Assembly (NCBI GenBank): GCA_963402885.1 | Contig: OY727096.1 | Coordinates: forward strand, 14,985,820-15,049,819 | DNA: 64,000 bases | From: Antedon bifida | Lineage: Eukaryota; Echinodermata; Crinoidea; Comatulida; Antedonidae | Direction: 5' to 3' | In this document: positions 50,601-63,500 of the stretch, piece after piece | How positions within the stretch are numbered: position 1 is the first letter of the stretch | Layout: every line of letters begins with the position of its first letter | Made by a program: the position numbers and the translations under genes | The notes under the pieces: generated by a model | Seen by the model: only the letters and a program-made list of their open reading frames with translations | Databases searched by the model: none | Told to the model about the DNA's origin: nothing

Positions 50601-53600
50601 TAGCAGAGCATGCATATAATCATAAGAAATGCAACCTAATGGTTGGCTTATTCATCTCACATACCTTCAAGTGCTTTTAACTCATGAGAAAAAAGATGCG
50701 TTGCAAAACCAAAGTTACAAGATTTTTTATGGAACACGCTGACAATATCATCACTGAGAACATCCCGATTGCCTTCTAGAAGGGCGTTAGCATCGTAGAC
50801 TACATTACCAGCGAAATGCTTCACACCAAATGAATTTTCACTGTCCACAGCTGGAGTGAAGTACCTGAAATAACAGTTTATAAAAAAATTGAGGGAATTT
50901 AAAATAAAGTTACCATTTTCACAAGCTTACAATTTGCCGAGACCTACATAGGAGCTAAGCGTATTGGGTCATTGGTTGTCTTGTCACTTGGACCCAAAAC
51001 TGAGCTGGGGAATCAAGTAAGGAAGCACGTTTCAGTGTCCCCACATGCACATGATGAATTAAAATGACATAACTAGTTCATAGATGTTTTGGGTCATCGC
51101 AAATTGAAAACTCCCTATTGTATCATACAAATATTCACATGGTAGGCCTGGCTGAGAACTTGAATTCTCCTTTTCAAGCTAGTTCATTAAAATATCATTA
51201 CTGACCTGTTGTTATTATTGTGACAATCTTGCAGAGATTCAAGGAAATTTTCACAGCTGCATTTTGGGTAAAATGTCTCTTTGTCAAGAATTGCCAAAAT
51301 TCCATTTTTCTATAAAAACAAATGCAATTATTAATTAATATAGCGGCGAGTTAAAAATGGAATTAATTACACAAACACAGCTATATAGAGATAAATTTTG
51401 CCCAGTTTATTTCTGTTAGGCTATGGACCAGCTTAAGTATTCCCCATATTCTCCTAATAGCAACTGTGCTGTTTTTGTTTTTGGTTAGAGATGCACCCTC
51501 TTTTATCATGAAAAGACAAGAGTACTTACTGGAGCAGTTAAAAGATCTGTACATGGTTTGTTGTCGATGTATTCCATTTCTAACACATTCTCAACTCCTT
51601 CAGCCCTAAAAGATTATCACATTCATTTATATAATGTATTTTTAAACGTAATTCATGTCTTTCTTTGTTATTATCTTTCTGTTATAAATGGTACATAGCA
51701 ACTCAACGCAGAATATAGACCTAAAAATTAGAAAAAAAAATTGTTGAGAAATAAAATGATTTCTTACCTTGCCACTTCTATACTGTCTGTAAAAACATTC
51801 TGAATGTAAAATTGTTGTAATCTTTCTGAACAGAGGTTCATGCATAATTGGTCCAATTGGTTACACTGTAAAAGAAATTATTTTATTAATACTAATAATA
51901 ATATCGAACATTTATAAACCGCTCTTTACCAGAGTCTCACATCACACCATGAAAAGAATAGCTATTGAAATAGGTGAGTTTTCATGAGAGATTTTAATTG
52001 TAAAGGGGAGGGAGTGTAAATGATGGAACTAGGAAAAAAGAATACAGGCTCTTTTTGCCATTTTGAGATGTAGACATTTTTGTGTAGACATTTTTGTGTA
52101 CACACTCTCGATGATATCCTTTGAAAAATGTAAACATTTAATATTAAAATCTAATAACAGAACATGTGATTTTTTTATTTTTTAAGTTTATAAAGACCCT
52201 AAATTGTTAGTGGACTCTTTAGAGAAAAAAGTTACATATTCTTAGGATGCCACCACAAACACTAGTTTGGGAAAATGTTCTAGATGAGGATAACAATGAT
52301 TAGTTCTTACTTTGAGATTGTGGAAGCTAGGCATGTCTACTAAGCCAATGAAGCCTTCTCCTGGGAATCCATGGGAGCTGTTTGAGTGACTGACAGAGCT
52401 TTTAGAAGTTGCTGGAGACGACTGCCTTAACGGTTTGAAAACTGAATCTGAAATTACAAATAATCAACAACAAAATTACATTTCTTGAGACATAAATTAG
52501 ACTACTATGTGAGAGGCATGGGGTTGAGGCGTGTCTGTATCATATTTCAAGCGAATTAAATTCAAATAGCATTTATTTTGTCTAAAAGATAATAAGTAAC
52601 AAAAAAAATAACAGTGAATAATTGTATTCGTGGGCATGATACATTACTTTTGTTGCTTGCACCTCATCCTTCAAATAAAATGTAAAGTTTGTAGTGATTG
52701 CAAATTTGTACAATAAAAAAAAATAAAATAAAAAATATAAATTGGCCTACTATTTCAAAAATGTAGAGGATTCTCTGGGATAACAGTCTTGTACTGAATA
52801 GGTCACCAATGAAGAAATAAATATTTTAAAATGTTAATGCCTACCCATACTCTGCACTTCATCACTGCTACTAGTAGATGCACCTGACTGAGAACCAGGG
52901 GGTCTCACACTATTAATGCGACGAACAATCGCTGATACCGTACGGCAATACAGTGCTTTTGACAGTCTGTTCCTGGTTTCATTGGCCTACGAGTAAAATA
53001 GTACAAAAGACAATTAGTTTGGGAAACGAAATCATGAAGTTGTTTGTGAACTAGTATTTTAAAATGCACCAAATTTTAACCAAATTTAACTATTCTGTTT
53101 TGTCTATTATATTGATTTAATATTGTTGTTAAATGGTATATACCGTGTCTGCATCACACAAGGATCTAAACACTTGTCCCTTAAGATTGTGTGTTCTTGT
53201 TGTAAACCCGCGATAAAGAACAACACCGGATACCCCAAGCAACGCAGCAACCGCTTTGATTTCTAAATTATAAAAATATAAAAAGATAAAATTATATAAA
53301 TAATAAATATTGTTTATTGTTAAATAAATGTTTCACAGTAATAAAAAATACGAAAATATGGGCATGCAAAATAATTTTGAGTCGACAATCACAAACTTTT
53401 TAATACCTACCAGTGTTTCCTTTGATATCTAACTCAAAACCGCCATCATCAATAAACTCTATGTTGCCTAGCAACAATATCGCGGTTAGGATTCTAATGA
53501 CATCAAAGAAAGGGATTCCAAGAACAGCCAAGGATGTCTGAAAAACGCAAAGAAATAAATGTAACCACTTTATCAAATCATAATACAGTCAACACTCCCA

Positions 53601-56600
53601 ATACCAGACTCTCTAACAACCAGAAACTCTCCCAATACCAGACTCTCTAACAACCAGAAACTCTCCCAAAACCAGATTTTTCTTGAGGTTCAAAAGGTCC
53701 CATTTTTGTTATTAAAAACACATTCAGAAAACCAGACATATTAAGCCAGCCCAAAGGTATCCGTTAGTTGACTGTAATGTAATAATGCGTAACAGATATC
53801 GCAGTAAAAAGGGGTGTGGTTCAAAGTAACGTTACTTACCCGCCAATTTGCAAAGTTTTCAGCATCACTAGTTTCATCTCGTGGTAAATCATTAAGATAA
53901 TTTACATCAAGTGGTGAGTACCCTTGTAGGTGTAATTTCACTAGAAGAAATTGTTAATTAATAATATGCTTTTATTTTTTATCAAATAGAGCATGTCCTG
54001 CACCCACCGAGAAAGAGTTAGTTGGGACAATACAGTATTTTAATTTATTGAATATCAAAATAAATTATTAAAATGTGACAATATTTGCTTCATAAACTTG
54101 AAATAGTAATAATAATAGTAATAGTCAAAAAAACCAAATAAACAACTTGTAGACATATTTTAGCGATGACATCACCAAGATAATAAATAAATTTCACTGT
54201 GGTTTGACTGTGTTGCATTTATAGTACAATGAGGCATTTATTAGACAACATTGTTATGTGATTTATAATTAATTCTTTAAAAGTCAAAGATCTAGAATGA
54301 CAAATATGCATATTGTATGGGCGGCCATTAGGGCCAAAATAGACAAACGTTGCCGTACGAACAATTCCGCTCCCGTAAGGCAAACTAATGGCGTTAAAGA
54401 CACAATTCCTCGAGTGACAAACAAATATTGCCGTACGGACACACAAACACATTGCCATATGAACAAATTGCCGTATGGTTAAATTGGTGTAAGGACAAAC
54501 ATTGGCGTAAGGACAAAAATTGGCGTAAGGACAAAAATTGCCGAAAGGACAAAATTGCCGAAAGGACAAAAATTGGCGTAAGGACAAAAATTGGCGTACG
54601 GTCTAACTAAATATAAACGTTGAGGGCAGCATAGTAATTTAAAACCACGTGACTGAAACCACTTTGTTGTGTGTCCAGTCCTAATGGGGAATAAAAACAT
54701 AATCATGGAAGGCTTATGTTAAGCTAGCCAACAATATAGGCCAGCCGACAATAAGCCAGCCCACTTTTATTTTTGCCAGCCAACAATAACTATGAAACAC
54801 CGTTTGTGTATTTTTAACATTTTCAGTGTTACTTATGGTTTTTATGGTATTAGAAATGAAATATTTGTGAGAAAACGGCGGATTGCTCCTGGGAGTCACT
54901 TGGTGGGATTATACTAGGGTACCTCTTTAGTCGTCCAGTAAAAGTTGGAGTAGGCCTATGACCGCTGGTCCCGTTTACTCAGCCCTCATCTTTTAAATCT
55001 GAGTGTAACTCAATTACGATTTTTAATATTATAGTGAAATTTGATACTGTATTTGTGAGAAAACGGCGGATTGCTCCTGGGAGTTACTTGGTGGGATTAT
55101 ACTAGGGTACCTCCTTAGTCGTCCAGTATAAGTTAAAGTAGGACCGCTGGTCCCGTTTACTCAGCATTTATCTTTTAAATCTGAGTGTAACTCAATTACG
55201 ATTTTTAATATTATAGTGAAGTTTACTCAGCATTTATCTTTTGAATTTTATACTGTATTTGTGAGAAAACGGCGGATTTAAAAGATGAGGGCTGAGTAAA
55301 CGGGACCAGTGGTCATACTCTAACTTTCACTGGACGACTAAGGAGGTACCCTAGTATAATCCCACCAAGTGACTCCCAGGAGCAATCCGCCGTTTTCTCA
55401 CAAATAGCCTACAGTATAAAATTTCACTATATATAAAAAATCGTACTTGAGTTACACTCAGATTTTTAAAAGGTAAATGCTGAGTAAACGGGACCAGTGG
55501 TCATACTTTAACTTATACTGGACGACCAAGGAGGTACCCTAGTATAATCCCACCAAGTAACTCCCATGAGCATTCCGCCGTTTTCTCACAAATACAATAT
55601 CAAATTTCACTATAATATTAAAAATCATAATTGAGTTACACTCAGATTTAAAAGATGAAGGCTGAGTAAACGGGAACACTACAGCGGTCCTACTCTAACT
55701 TATACTGGACGACTAAGGGTACCCTAGTATAATCCCACCAAGTGACTCCCAGGAGCAATCCGCCGTTTTCTCACAAATATTTAATTTCTAATACCATAAA
55801 AACCATAAGTAACACTGAAAATGTAAAAAATACACAAACGGTGTTTCATAGTTATTGTTGTGGCTGGAAAAAATAAAAGTGGGAAGGCTTATTGTCGGCT
55901 GGCCTATATTGTTGGCCTTCCATGATTATGTTTTTATTCCCCATCAGGACTGGACACACAGAGTGGTTTCAGTCACGTGGTTTTAAATTACTATGCTGCC
56001 CTCAACGTTTATATTTAGTTAGACTGTACGCCAATTTTTGTCCTTTCGGCAATTTTGTCCTTTCGGCAATTTTTGTCCTTACGCCAATTTTTGTCCTTAC
56101 GCCAATGTTTGTCCTTACGCCAATTTAACCATACGGCAATTTGTTCATATGGCAATGTGTTTGTGTGTCCGTACGGCAATATTTGTTTGTCACTCGAGGA
56201 ATTATGTCTTTAACGCCATTAGTTTGCCTTACGGGAGCGGAATTGTTCGTACGGCAACGTTTGTCTATTTTGGCCCTAATGGCCGCCCATAATATTGAAG
56301 ACAACAAGAGCATGTATGAGATGGGTGATGAAAACCATACAAGACACAAATGAACCTTATCTAACATTTAGTTTACATGGACTAATGGAACATTTATTAT
56401 TAATGTCAAATTAGGCCAAGCCAGGAATTTAGACTTCAAAACATGCAAGCAAGGAATAGCTGATTGATTACACATGAGAATGAGAAATACAACAAGATGG
56501 TTTGTTGTTTATTATCTGGATTATGGATGAGTGATGACAAATTACCCATATCCTAACAAGAACGGTATTACAGCTGTAAATACATTCAAACAACAGTAAC

Positions 56601-59600
56601 ATTTTTATGTTCAAGAGAGGTATCTCTTTTACAAATATTCCCAATGCGGTTCCATTTTAGGTAATGGAAATGGGGTCGATTCCATTAAATTCAAATTTAT
56701 TCACCTCCCTTAGGAGAAACATATAAAAACTGTACAATAAAACACATCAAAATGAAGATTCACACGAATCAACAGATTAAAATGGTTTTGACAAGTTAAA
56801 TAAAGTGTCAAAATCATTGTGAAAAGGACAGACTTAACGCTATCACAGATACCATAATTGACATTGACCATTAATTATTATTAATTATTAAGAAACTGGA
56901 GGTGTAAAATTGCTTCAACTATTTCAACTGGGGGTATAGAATTGCTTCAACTGGGGGTGTAAACTAATTCAACTGGGAAGGGTAGATCTGGAGAGTGTTT
57001 ATGCAAAAAGCATATAGTAACGCAAATAATTAATAATGTTAATCTTTACACTTACCTTTTTCTTCATTTGTCAGTCCTGCTAACATTTGATAAAATATAT
57101 GATAATTGTCACTTGTCACGGGTGGTTGAACAATTCGAGATTGATCCGTCCAGTAACAATGAATTTTTGTGCGATAAATAGCACAATCTGACAGTAAGAC
57201 CTCTATATAATGACCCTGAATCAAAACATGTTACTATTGTAAGTATGGTGAATAGGAATTTTGTAAATTTTGCAGTACATTGTCTGAATATACAAATTAC
57301 AGTATTAATGAGAAATGACAGTACACTGTAGAACCCCTATTCTGGGACATTACTTCACTGCACTATTTAGTGCACACCACTTTTAAATTAAACAAACATA
57401 TATGTTTACAGTATCATTTCATTGTGAACTTTTGATTAGATGCTTACCATTCGACTAGAGTTGGAATTGTGTTTTGTTTTAGCTGTACTGAGAGAGCGAA
57501 GAACGGTGAATCCTGCTGTTAAATGCTATATCAAAAGAGACAATTATTATATAAAAGTTCTAAACGGTCAAAATCCAGATGGAATATGATCCCACTGGGA
57601 TGCTTGTGGTCTTTGGAAGTAGGTGGTGGTACGTAGTGAAGATTACAGTGAGTACTGTACGTACCTTAAATGAATCGGTTTCTGTTCCGCCACCAGCCAA
57701 TCGAAAAAGTTGTCTTAAAGTTGCAAGAGCTGTGTGCGTTTTTCCACTCCCACTATCACCACTTTCAAAAAATAAAAAATAAAAAACAATTAAAAAGACT
57801 GTGAGTATGTGTGAAAATGGGGAAAAAAACAGTAAAACTCTGTTGGCATTTATTTTAATAAATTATTAACAAAATTGGTGCATATTTAGCATTGTTTATA
57901 ATGTGAATGTTCATTACTTTTAGCAGTTTAGATTTAGTAAAAATGTCAATACTATTTTGAAGTGTGCAAAAGTAATCATAGCAAAGCATTGATTATTCCA
58001 GATGTTGATATGCTTCAGTGAACACTGTAATTGATTTAATAAGATTTCTTACCTGAAGATGATACTTTGAGAAGTATTAGTTTCAACAAATTGATTCAGA
58101 ACCTTTTCTGCAATACTGTCAACCATTGAACCTACAGTACAAGATGTAGGTTTCTCTTGTAAGACTTCATGTAGAGCTGGGCCGCTGTATGGATTCAAGC
58201 TTAGAGTGATTGACCCAATTTTTGTCTGTAAAATTTATATTTTTTTAAATATTTAAAAAGTATATAGTAGAACCCCTCCTTTGGGACACCGATGAATAAT
58301 AAGGGGACAGTTTCCTCATATTCAGGGGAGACCTATATCAAAGAGGCATTTTGTTGGGTCCCGAAGGCTTCCCCTTAATATTGAATTCATTTAATAATAA
58401 TACTATTAAGAGCATAGAAAAATCTGCCAAAATATATGGATGCAATAAAGAGTTGCAGGGTATTGTAAGTAACAAAATATAATTCTTATCACAAACAAAA
58501 ATTGGTGTGACAGTAAATATCGGATTCGGATTCGGATTATTAAGTCATTCATACATAGTATAATGATAATTGTTTTCTTGGCAGAAAAATACAAGCAAAA
58601 CAATACATACATATTATTTACATTCGTGATCAACTTGGAACTAACAACAACAACAAAATGATCAGCAATATAAAATACAACAGACCTAATGACCTATCTT
58701 TGAAACTCACTGTTAGTGCTAGGTAAGAATGAAAATTTATGTCTATTTGTTTTTACTGAAATTGTTGTTAATCTTCCAGATCTGGTAACTACTAACTTAT
58801 TGTTGAGAATATGAGATTCATCAGCTAAAATACTATTTAATTTAGATATCATTCCATCATTACACATTTGTGTGCTACCTTTAATTTCGACACCAGTAAT
58901 TTTGCTTGCATTCCTAACTATTCTGTTTAACTTACTCAAATTTTTCTTTGTTAGACCATTTACCCAAGTAACACAGCAAAAGCTTAAAACAGATTGAATA
59001 ACACTTTGATAAAAAAGAAATAAAGAATCACGGCCTATATTATATTGTTTCAACTTCCTTAAGGAATACAGTCGTTGAACACCTTTAGCATACACTTTGC
59101 ACGTATGTGTATCCCAACTTAGATTCGTATCTATCCAAACCCCTAAATATTTATGAGACTCTGGATTTTCAACATAATTTCCGTCAATAACAAGTGGAAT
59201 GTGATTAACATTTTTTCTGAAGTCAAATATAAGCTCTTTGGTTTTTTTAGAATTAATACACAAATAATTAGTATTACACCAATCTAAAACCCTTGTTACT
59301 TCTTCTCTATATACAAATTCATCCCCTCCTGTAATAAGACCAGTCAAACACATGTCATCCGCAAACTTGATAATGTTACATGAATTAACATTACATCTTA
59401 AATCACTAACATATATTGAAAATAAAAGTGGGGATAACACACATCCTTGCGGTGTTCCAGTATTAGAGTCAATATAATTTGAATAAAAGTTGTTAACCGT
59501 AACTCGTTGACTTCTACCAGTAACAAAATGGCTTATCCATGAACATAAATAAGGATTTACATTCATTGTCATCAGCTTCCTCAATAGTACACTTGGCCGA

Positions 59601-60508
59601 ATAGTATTGAAAGCGGAACTGTAGTCAATAAACAATGATCTTACATAACACTTAGCCTTATTTAAGTGCTCATAGATTGGTTGTAAGAGACACAAAGTAG
59701 CATCCTCTACCATAAATATCATTAATTAGTAATTATGTATTCATTAATTCTCAGTAAACATTAAAATAAATTCTCATTAGCATAATGTAAACCTTACCAT
59801 ATATGAGCCAGCTATCCATCTTTCATGTAAGATTTTCAAGACACCATCTTCCGTCAGAGGTAAGGTCATGTGACTAAGATCGTTCACTAGAGGGAGTTGT
59901 TTCTGTGATTGCCGTTTTCTACTGTCTTTTCGTCCTCGTTTTCTTTCCATTTTTTTGTTTTCTGTCCTGTTTATTTGGCAACTTGGGCATGATGTGCAAG
60001 AATCACTCAACTCGGACGAAGACATGGTTTCTGTGTCGGATTCATAGCCTTTTTCTAGAAGATAAAAATAAGATTTTTTTTCAACATTGATATTCACGTT
60101 GCATTATTACAGTATAACAGAGAGAGGGATGATTCAATAGCAAATAAATGTAGAAAAATAAAAAACACATACATAATTAATAGTGAAATAAGTGCAAATA
60201 AATATAAGGAAATACTAAATATTAAGAAGCTTTATAAAATAAACATTCTTTTAATTGATTTTTGACTTTTCAGTTATTATGACTTACTATACAATTGTAG
60301 GTTAGCTTGAAAAATAACATTTCTTCCTGTTTTGGATAATTCTATACTCAGCTGTTCATAGTAAAAATATAATAATACATACAATATACAGTTACAGTCT
60401 ATACAAGGTATAACAATATAATACAATAGCGAAAAAACTATAACAAAAGTAGCAGTGGCCAGCATTTGAACTTGAATACTTACCACGATGATAAAATCTA
60501 ACAAGCAT
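47660..60508 (-). CDS. Divergent unconventional myosin, probably class XX (Dachs-like)
   Basis: About 23 exons. Start ATG at 60508 (exon 60484-60508), then 59798-60054, 58053-58225, P-loop exon 57665-57761, 57448-57525, 57056-57215, 53840-53940, 53411-53537, on to 48131-48229 and a last exon near 47600-47660. A Ser/Lys/Arg-rich leader of about 90 residues precedes the motor. P-loop is GDSGSGKT, switch I NSNSSRM, then KIHCYWTDQSR and NYHIFYQMLAGL. Other motor landmarks are LCMNLCSERLQQFY, FGVKHFAGNVVYD, SPHFIRCVRPN and GYPNRQTFADFNKKYGFF. One IQ motif (AAVTIQSRVRGWHCRRRW) and a short Pro-rich tail (IEPPPPPPG) follow; no MyTH4, FERM or coiled coil. Class XX is suggested by one IQ, short tail and the TTRTH/ALYCRTVSAIVRR region. 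Switch II is aberrant (VDMPSFHN). The stop is uncertain: the junction after GAR makes TGA, but a GC donor or an earlier GT donor would give stops at 47628 or 47623. Confidence 0.8.
47838..47981. mobile_element. Hairpin MITE with GTGTCTAGAAAAC ends
   Basis: Left GTGTCTAGAAAACCAAGAC, right TTAGTTTTCTAGACACC, with two further copies of TCTAGAAAACTAAGAC inside in both orientations. In the last intron of the myosin gene. Confidence 0.6.
50923..51119. mobile_element. MITE family M4, copy 4
   Basis: Left AGCTTACAATTTGCCGAGACC, right GGGTCATCGCAAATTGAAAA followed by CTCCCTA. About 195 bp in a myosin intron. Confidence 0.5.
53584..53776. mobile_element. MITE with TA-flanked CAGTCAAC termini
   Basis: TACAGTCAAC at the left and GTTGACTGTA at the right: an 8-bp inverted terminus with TA on both sides, the Tc1/mariner-type target. 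Internally CTCTCCCAATACCAGACTC and CTAACAACCAGAAA are duplicated. In a myosin intron, 63 bases from the exon at 53840. Confidence 0.65.
54316..56291. mobile_element. 2-kb foldback element with layered inverted repeats
   Basis: The outer ends TATGGGCGGCCATTAGGGCC (54316) and its mirror (to 56291) are flanked by ATATTG on both sides, a candidate 6-bp target duplication. Moving inward, each arm holds about 150 bp of unique sequence, then 6-8 tandem 18-bp units (ATTGGCGTAAGGACAAAA and variants), about 250 bp of unique sequence, and two to three copies of a unit of about 190 bp starting GAGAAAACGGCGGATTGCTC. The arms meet near 55262, where a truncated unit is fused to its inverse. No transposase frame. 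In a 3.1-kb intron of the myosin gene. Confidence 0.85.
58266..58345. mobile_element. Fragment of the AGAACCCC repeat family
   Basis: TAGTAGAACCCCTCCTTTGGG, then GGGGACAGTTTCCTCATATT; the same words recur at 21179-21273, 33500-33715 and 57325-57350. Incomplete. Confidence 0.4.
58521..59725 (-). mobile_element. 5'-truncated LINE (CR1/L2-like group), reverse transcriptase part
   Basis: A 342-residue open frame (58694-59722) begins inside the palm domain. It shows LFIDYSSAFNTIRPSVL, GTPQGCVLSPLLFSIYVSDL, the catalytic FADD in IIKFADDMC, KTKELIFDF and YLGVWIDTNLSW, then the thumb-like region and a stop. The endonuclease and the N-terminal palm are missing, as usual for target-primed insertions cut short at the 5' end. 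A three-unit TCCGAA repeat at 58521-58538 probably marks the 3' tail. The frame has no stop, so the copy is young. It sits in the intron between exons 2 and 3 of the myosin gene, in the same orientation. Confidence 0.85.
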
Positions 60509-63500
60509 TGTGAAAAGAGTTTCAGTCTCAAATTAAAATCTTAAACGGAATGAAATCGAAACCGAATCAGCCAAAGATGATTATCTCATAGTAAACGCCA
60601 CCGGATGTCTATCAAGATTAAGTATTTACTTAGCTCTAAAGTATAAACATTTAAAACGTTTGAAGATTTTTCAGATAGCTAATATCTATTTGAGCTGCAT
60701 TCTGAAATTATATACAATTTATCAAACGCTTTTAACTCCCAGTAGAAGCGATTTGAAACTGAAAAGAATTTGAAACTGAAAAGAATTCACAAGGGAACCT
60801 GCGCCTGAGGGTATACAAAAAAGATTTCATAAAGGTGTCAAAATAAATGGCATCACCTCCGTAAACTCGTAAGCGATCTTGTTGATTCAGCCGGTAGTCA
60901 TGACTACAGCAGAAAATTTGGTAGATAATTAAGCTGGTTCCAAATAGTTTCACAATTACTATCATACGTCACATTGTAGATTAATATCTGTTACTAAAAT
61001 GTCTACAATATAGTTGAATATTGAGCTTACAATACTCAGTGTTTGATTCAAGGTAAAGAATGACATTAAAGGATAAATCCAGACAAAAAAAGTGTATAAA
61101 TTGGGTTTTTTTTGTGTTAAATATGGACACTACTATAGTGGCATTTCCCAGTCTTGTTTTCTAAATTCTAGATTTTATCTGCATTTTTCTACATCCAATA
61201 AATTTCATGTTTTATACAGTTAAAAATGATATAATATTTTGGATGTACAGTTTATACTAAGTCTGTAGTCTTTTTTATCTTAGTCCACCAGTTGGCATTT
61301 CAATTTTTGTTGGGCTCAAGTATTATACGTATGAAACACCATGTGCCAAAATATCTTTTTACTAATTTTAAGTTGAAACAGTCTAGTACATAGACTTACG
61401 TTTATGATGTATGTAATGTATTTACACACTCCAAGTGGCTTTTTCCGTTTGCATTAAATACATGCACACATTGTATAATAACATGAGCTGCTTTTTTCTT
61501 ATAAAACTGACCAAGCCTTCATTATTCACAGTTTACTGGCAGGTGGTAAATACAAACAAAAGCACAAATTAATTACTGTAGGTCTTTACAATTTTAGTCT
61601 CATAAATTTGGCCTGCTACAGTCTTTTGACTTTAGACTACAAAAGACATGGCTGTGAACTAGCTAGAAAAACTTTATTAATGTAAATGATATTCAACATT
61701 GACCTGTTCTGATTCAGATGGTCAATATTTATTCTACTAATGTCCATTATAGATTCTGACCGTAAGTAAAACAGTATCATTAATAACTACTGTACACATA
61801 CAGAAGGCTTGGGGGAGGACAACAACCGGAAATTACAAATTTTTAAACAATAGATTAACCTTAAATTTCACAATTTTTAGGCCCTCAGCTCACTCTAGTT
61901 TAAAATCCATCATACTGTTATGTACAATTTTGTTAAATTCACAAGAAAAAGTGATTAAAAAAGTAAAATCTCTTTCTCTCTTATTTTATTTACCTATTGT
62001 ACTACAAATACATACTTTATTTTGACACATTTTAAATACAGTTACTTAAACAAATTAGAATGGCACATTAAAAATTTAAAAATTCTATAAATAGGCCTAC
62101 AAAAAACATGGTTACTATACCTTAAATCTATTCTTTAAAATTCACAATCTCCAATATTTATTTAACAGCAGGCTACCGATTACAGCCGTCAGTTATAAAT
62201 ACTTATAGAGCAAAAGCGTGTTTGTGTGTGTGTCACTTATAAAATGTGACTAATATTGTAGTTTGAAATGCAATGCCTATCATACCATTCACATCTGTAG
62301 CTTTAGGCTATATTTGATTGTTAAATAGAGATATGAAACAGCCTTATTTGTTGAGCTGCTCTATTCAATTTTTCCTTATAGCATTTTCAATTAACTTAGT
62401 AATTTTAACACCATATTCAGGTAATACTGAACTTAAATTGATTGGAATGGGACATAAACACAATAAGTCAACACTTAACAGAATTAGTACTATGTACTTT
62501 GTTGTCCTCCAGATGTAATGTTAAGTGTGTGCACAATTATACACTTCTATATCAGATGTTGACAAACACGTACTGTACTATAAGTACAATGTAGCTCTTA
62601 ACAGCAAATTAATAATTGCTCTTTGTGTATTTTCCAATCAATCATATTTCTTTTATAATCTCTTGTGTTATTCATATATATGGTACTATACCAACATGTT
62701 TAATATATTTTTTTTATATGTTTTATTTTAATAAAGTATCATTCTTGTATTAAGCAAAACAACAAAACATTTCTGTGATATATAATACAAAATTAATTTA
62801 GACAGTATTTATAGATTATTTATAATATATCTCTTTTTAAACTACTTTATACTTTTGTCACTACAGTAATATTTTTAATATTCTCATAGGGTTTATTTTA
62901 CTTACTTTTTATCAACTTTGAAATCAATCAATCCTATAATGATAGCTGAATAATAATAAATGTTTTCATTCAATTAAAATGCTTAGTATTCAGCTTGAAT
63001 TCAATTTTACTGAAAAGCTAAGAAATATGTACTACTTCCGTGTACCTAACCAAGTTCTATTGAACATCAACGATCAGAAAAGGCAAACTGAAAATATAAC
63101 AAAATATTTTTAATTTATTTTTAGATTTCTGAACATTTTTTGCTTTCCAGAAATATTGTTTTTTCTCACTCTTTTTAAAGAATTCAAGAAAAACAAATTG
63201 TTAAAACTTAACTGCATACATTAAAGACATTATAAACACTGAAAGGTTTGTCCTGTAAACAAACCGTCGTATACAACATATAACAGTATATTGATTGTCC
63301 TAAACACCACGTTAATCTGTCACCGTGTGTGTACACACAATAAAAGAACTATGTACAAATATTTAGTTGGATTAACCTATCCACAACAAGACCACATAGA
63401 AAACAATTATTCTTTGTAGGACAATTTTAATTTGGAATATTTGTACCTACTCTGAAAATCTTGAATTAAAATAAAAAAATGTTGTTGTACCTGTATAATT

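Noticed and set aside
54219-56367. Repeat-rich frames (FCPYANFCPY, RKDKNWRKDK) over the foldback element
   Set aside because: Products of the 18-bp minisatellite in each arm; mirrored copies appear in both orientations.
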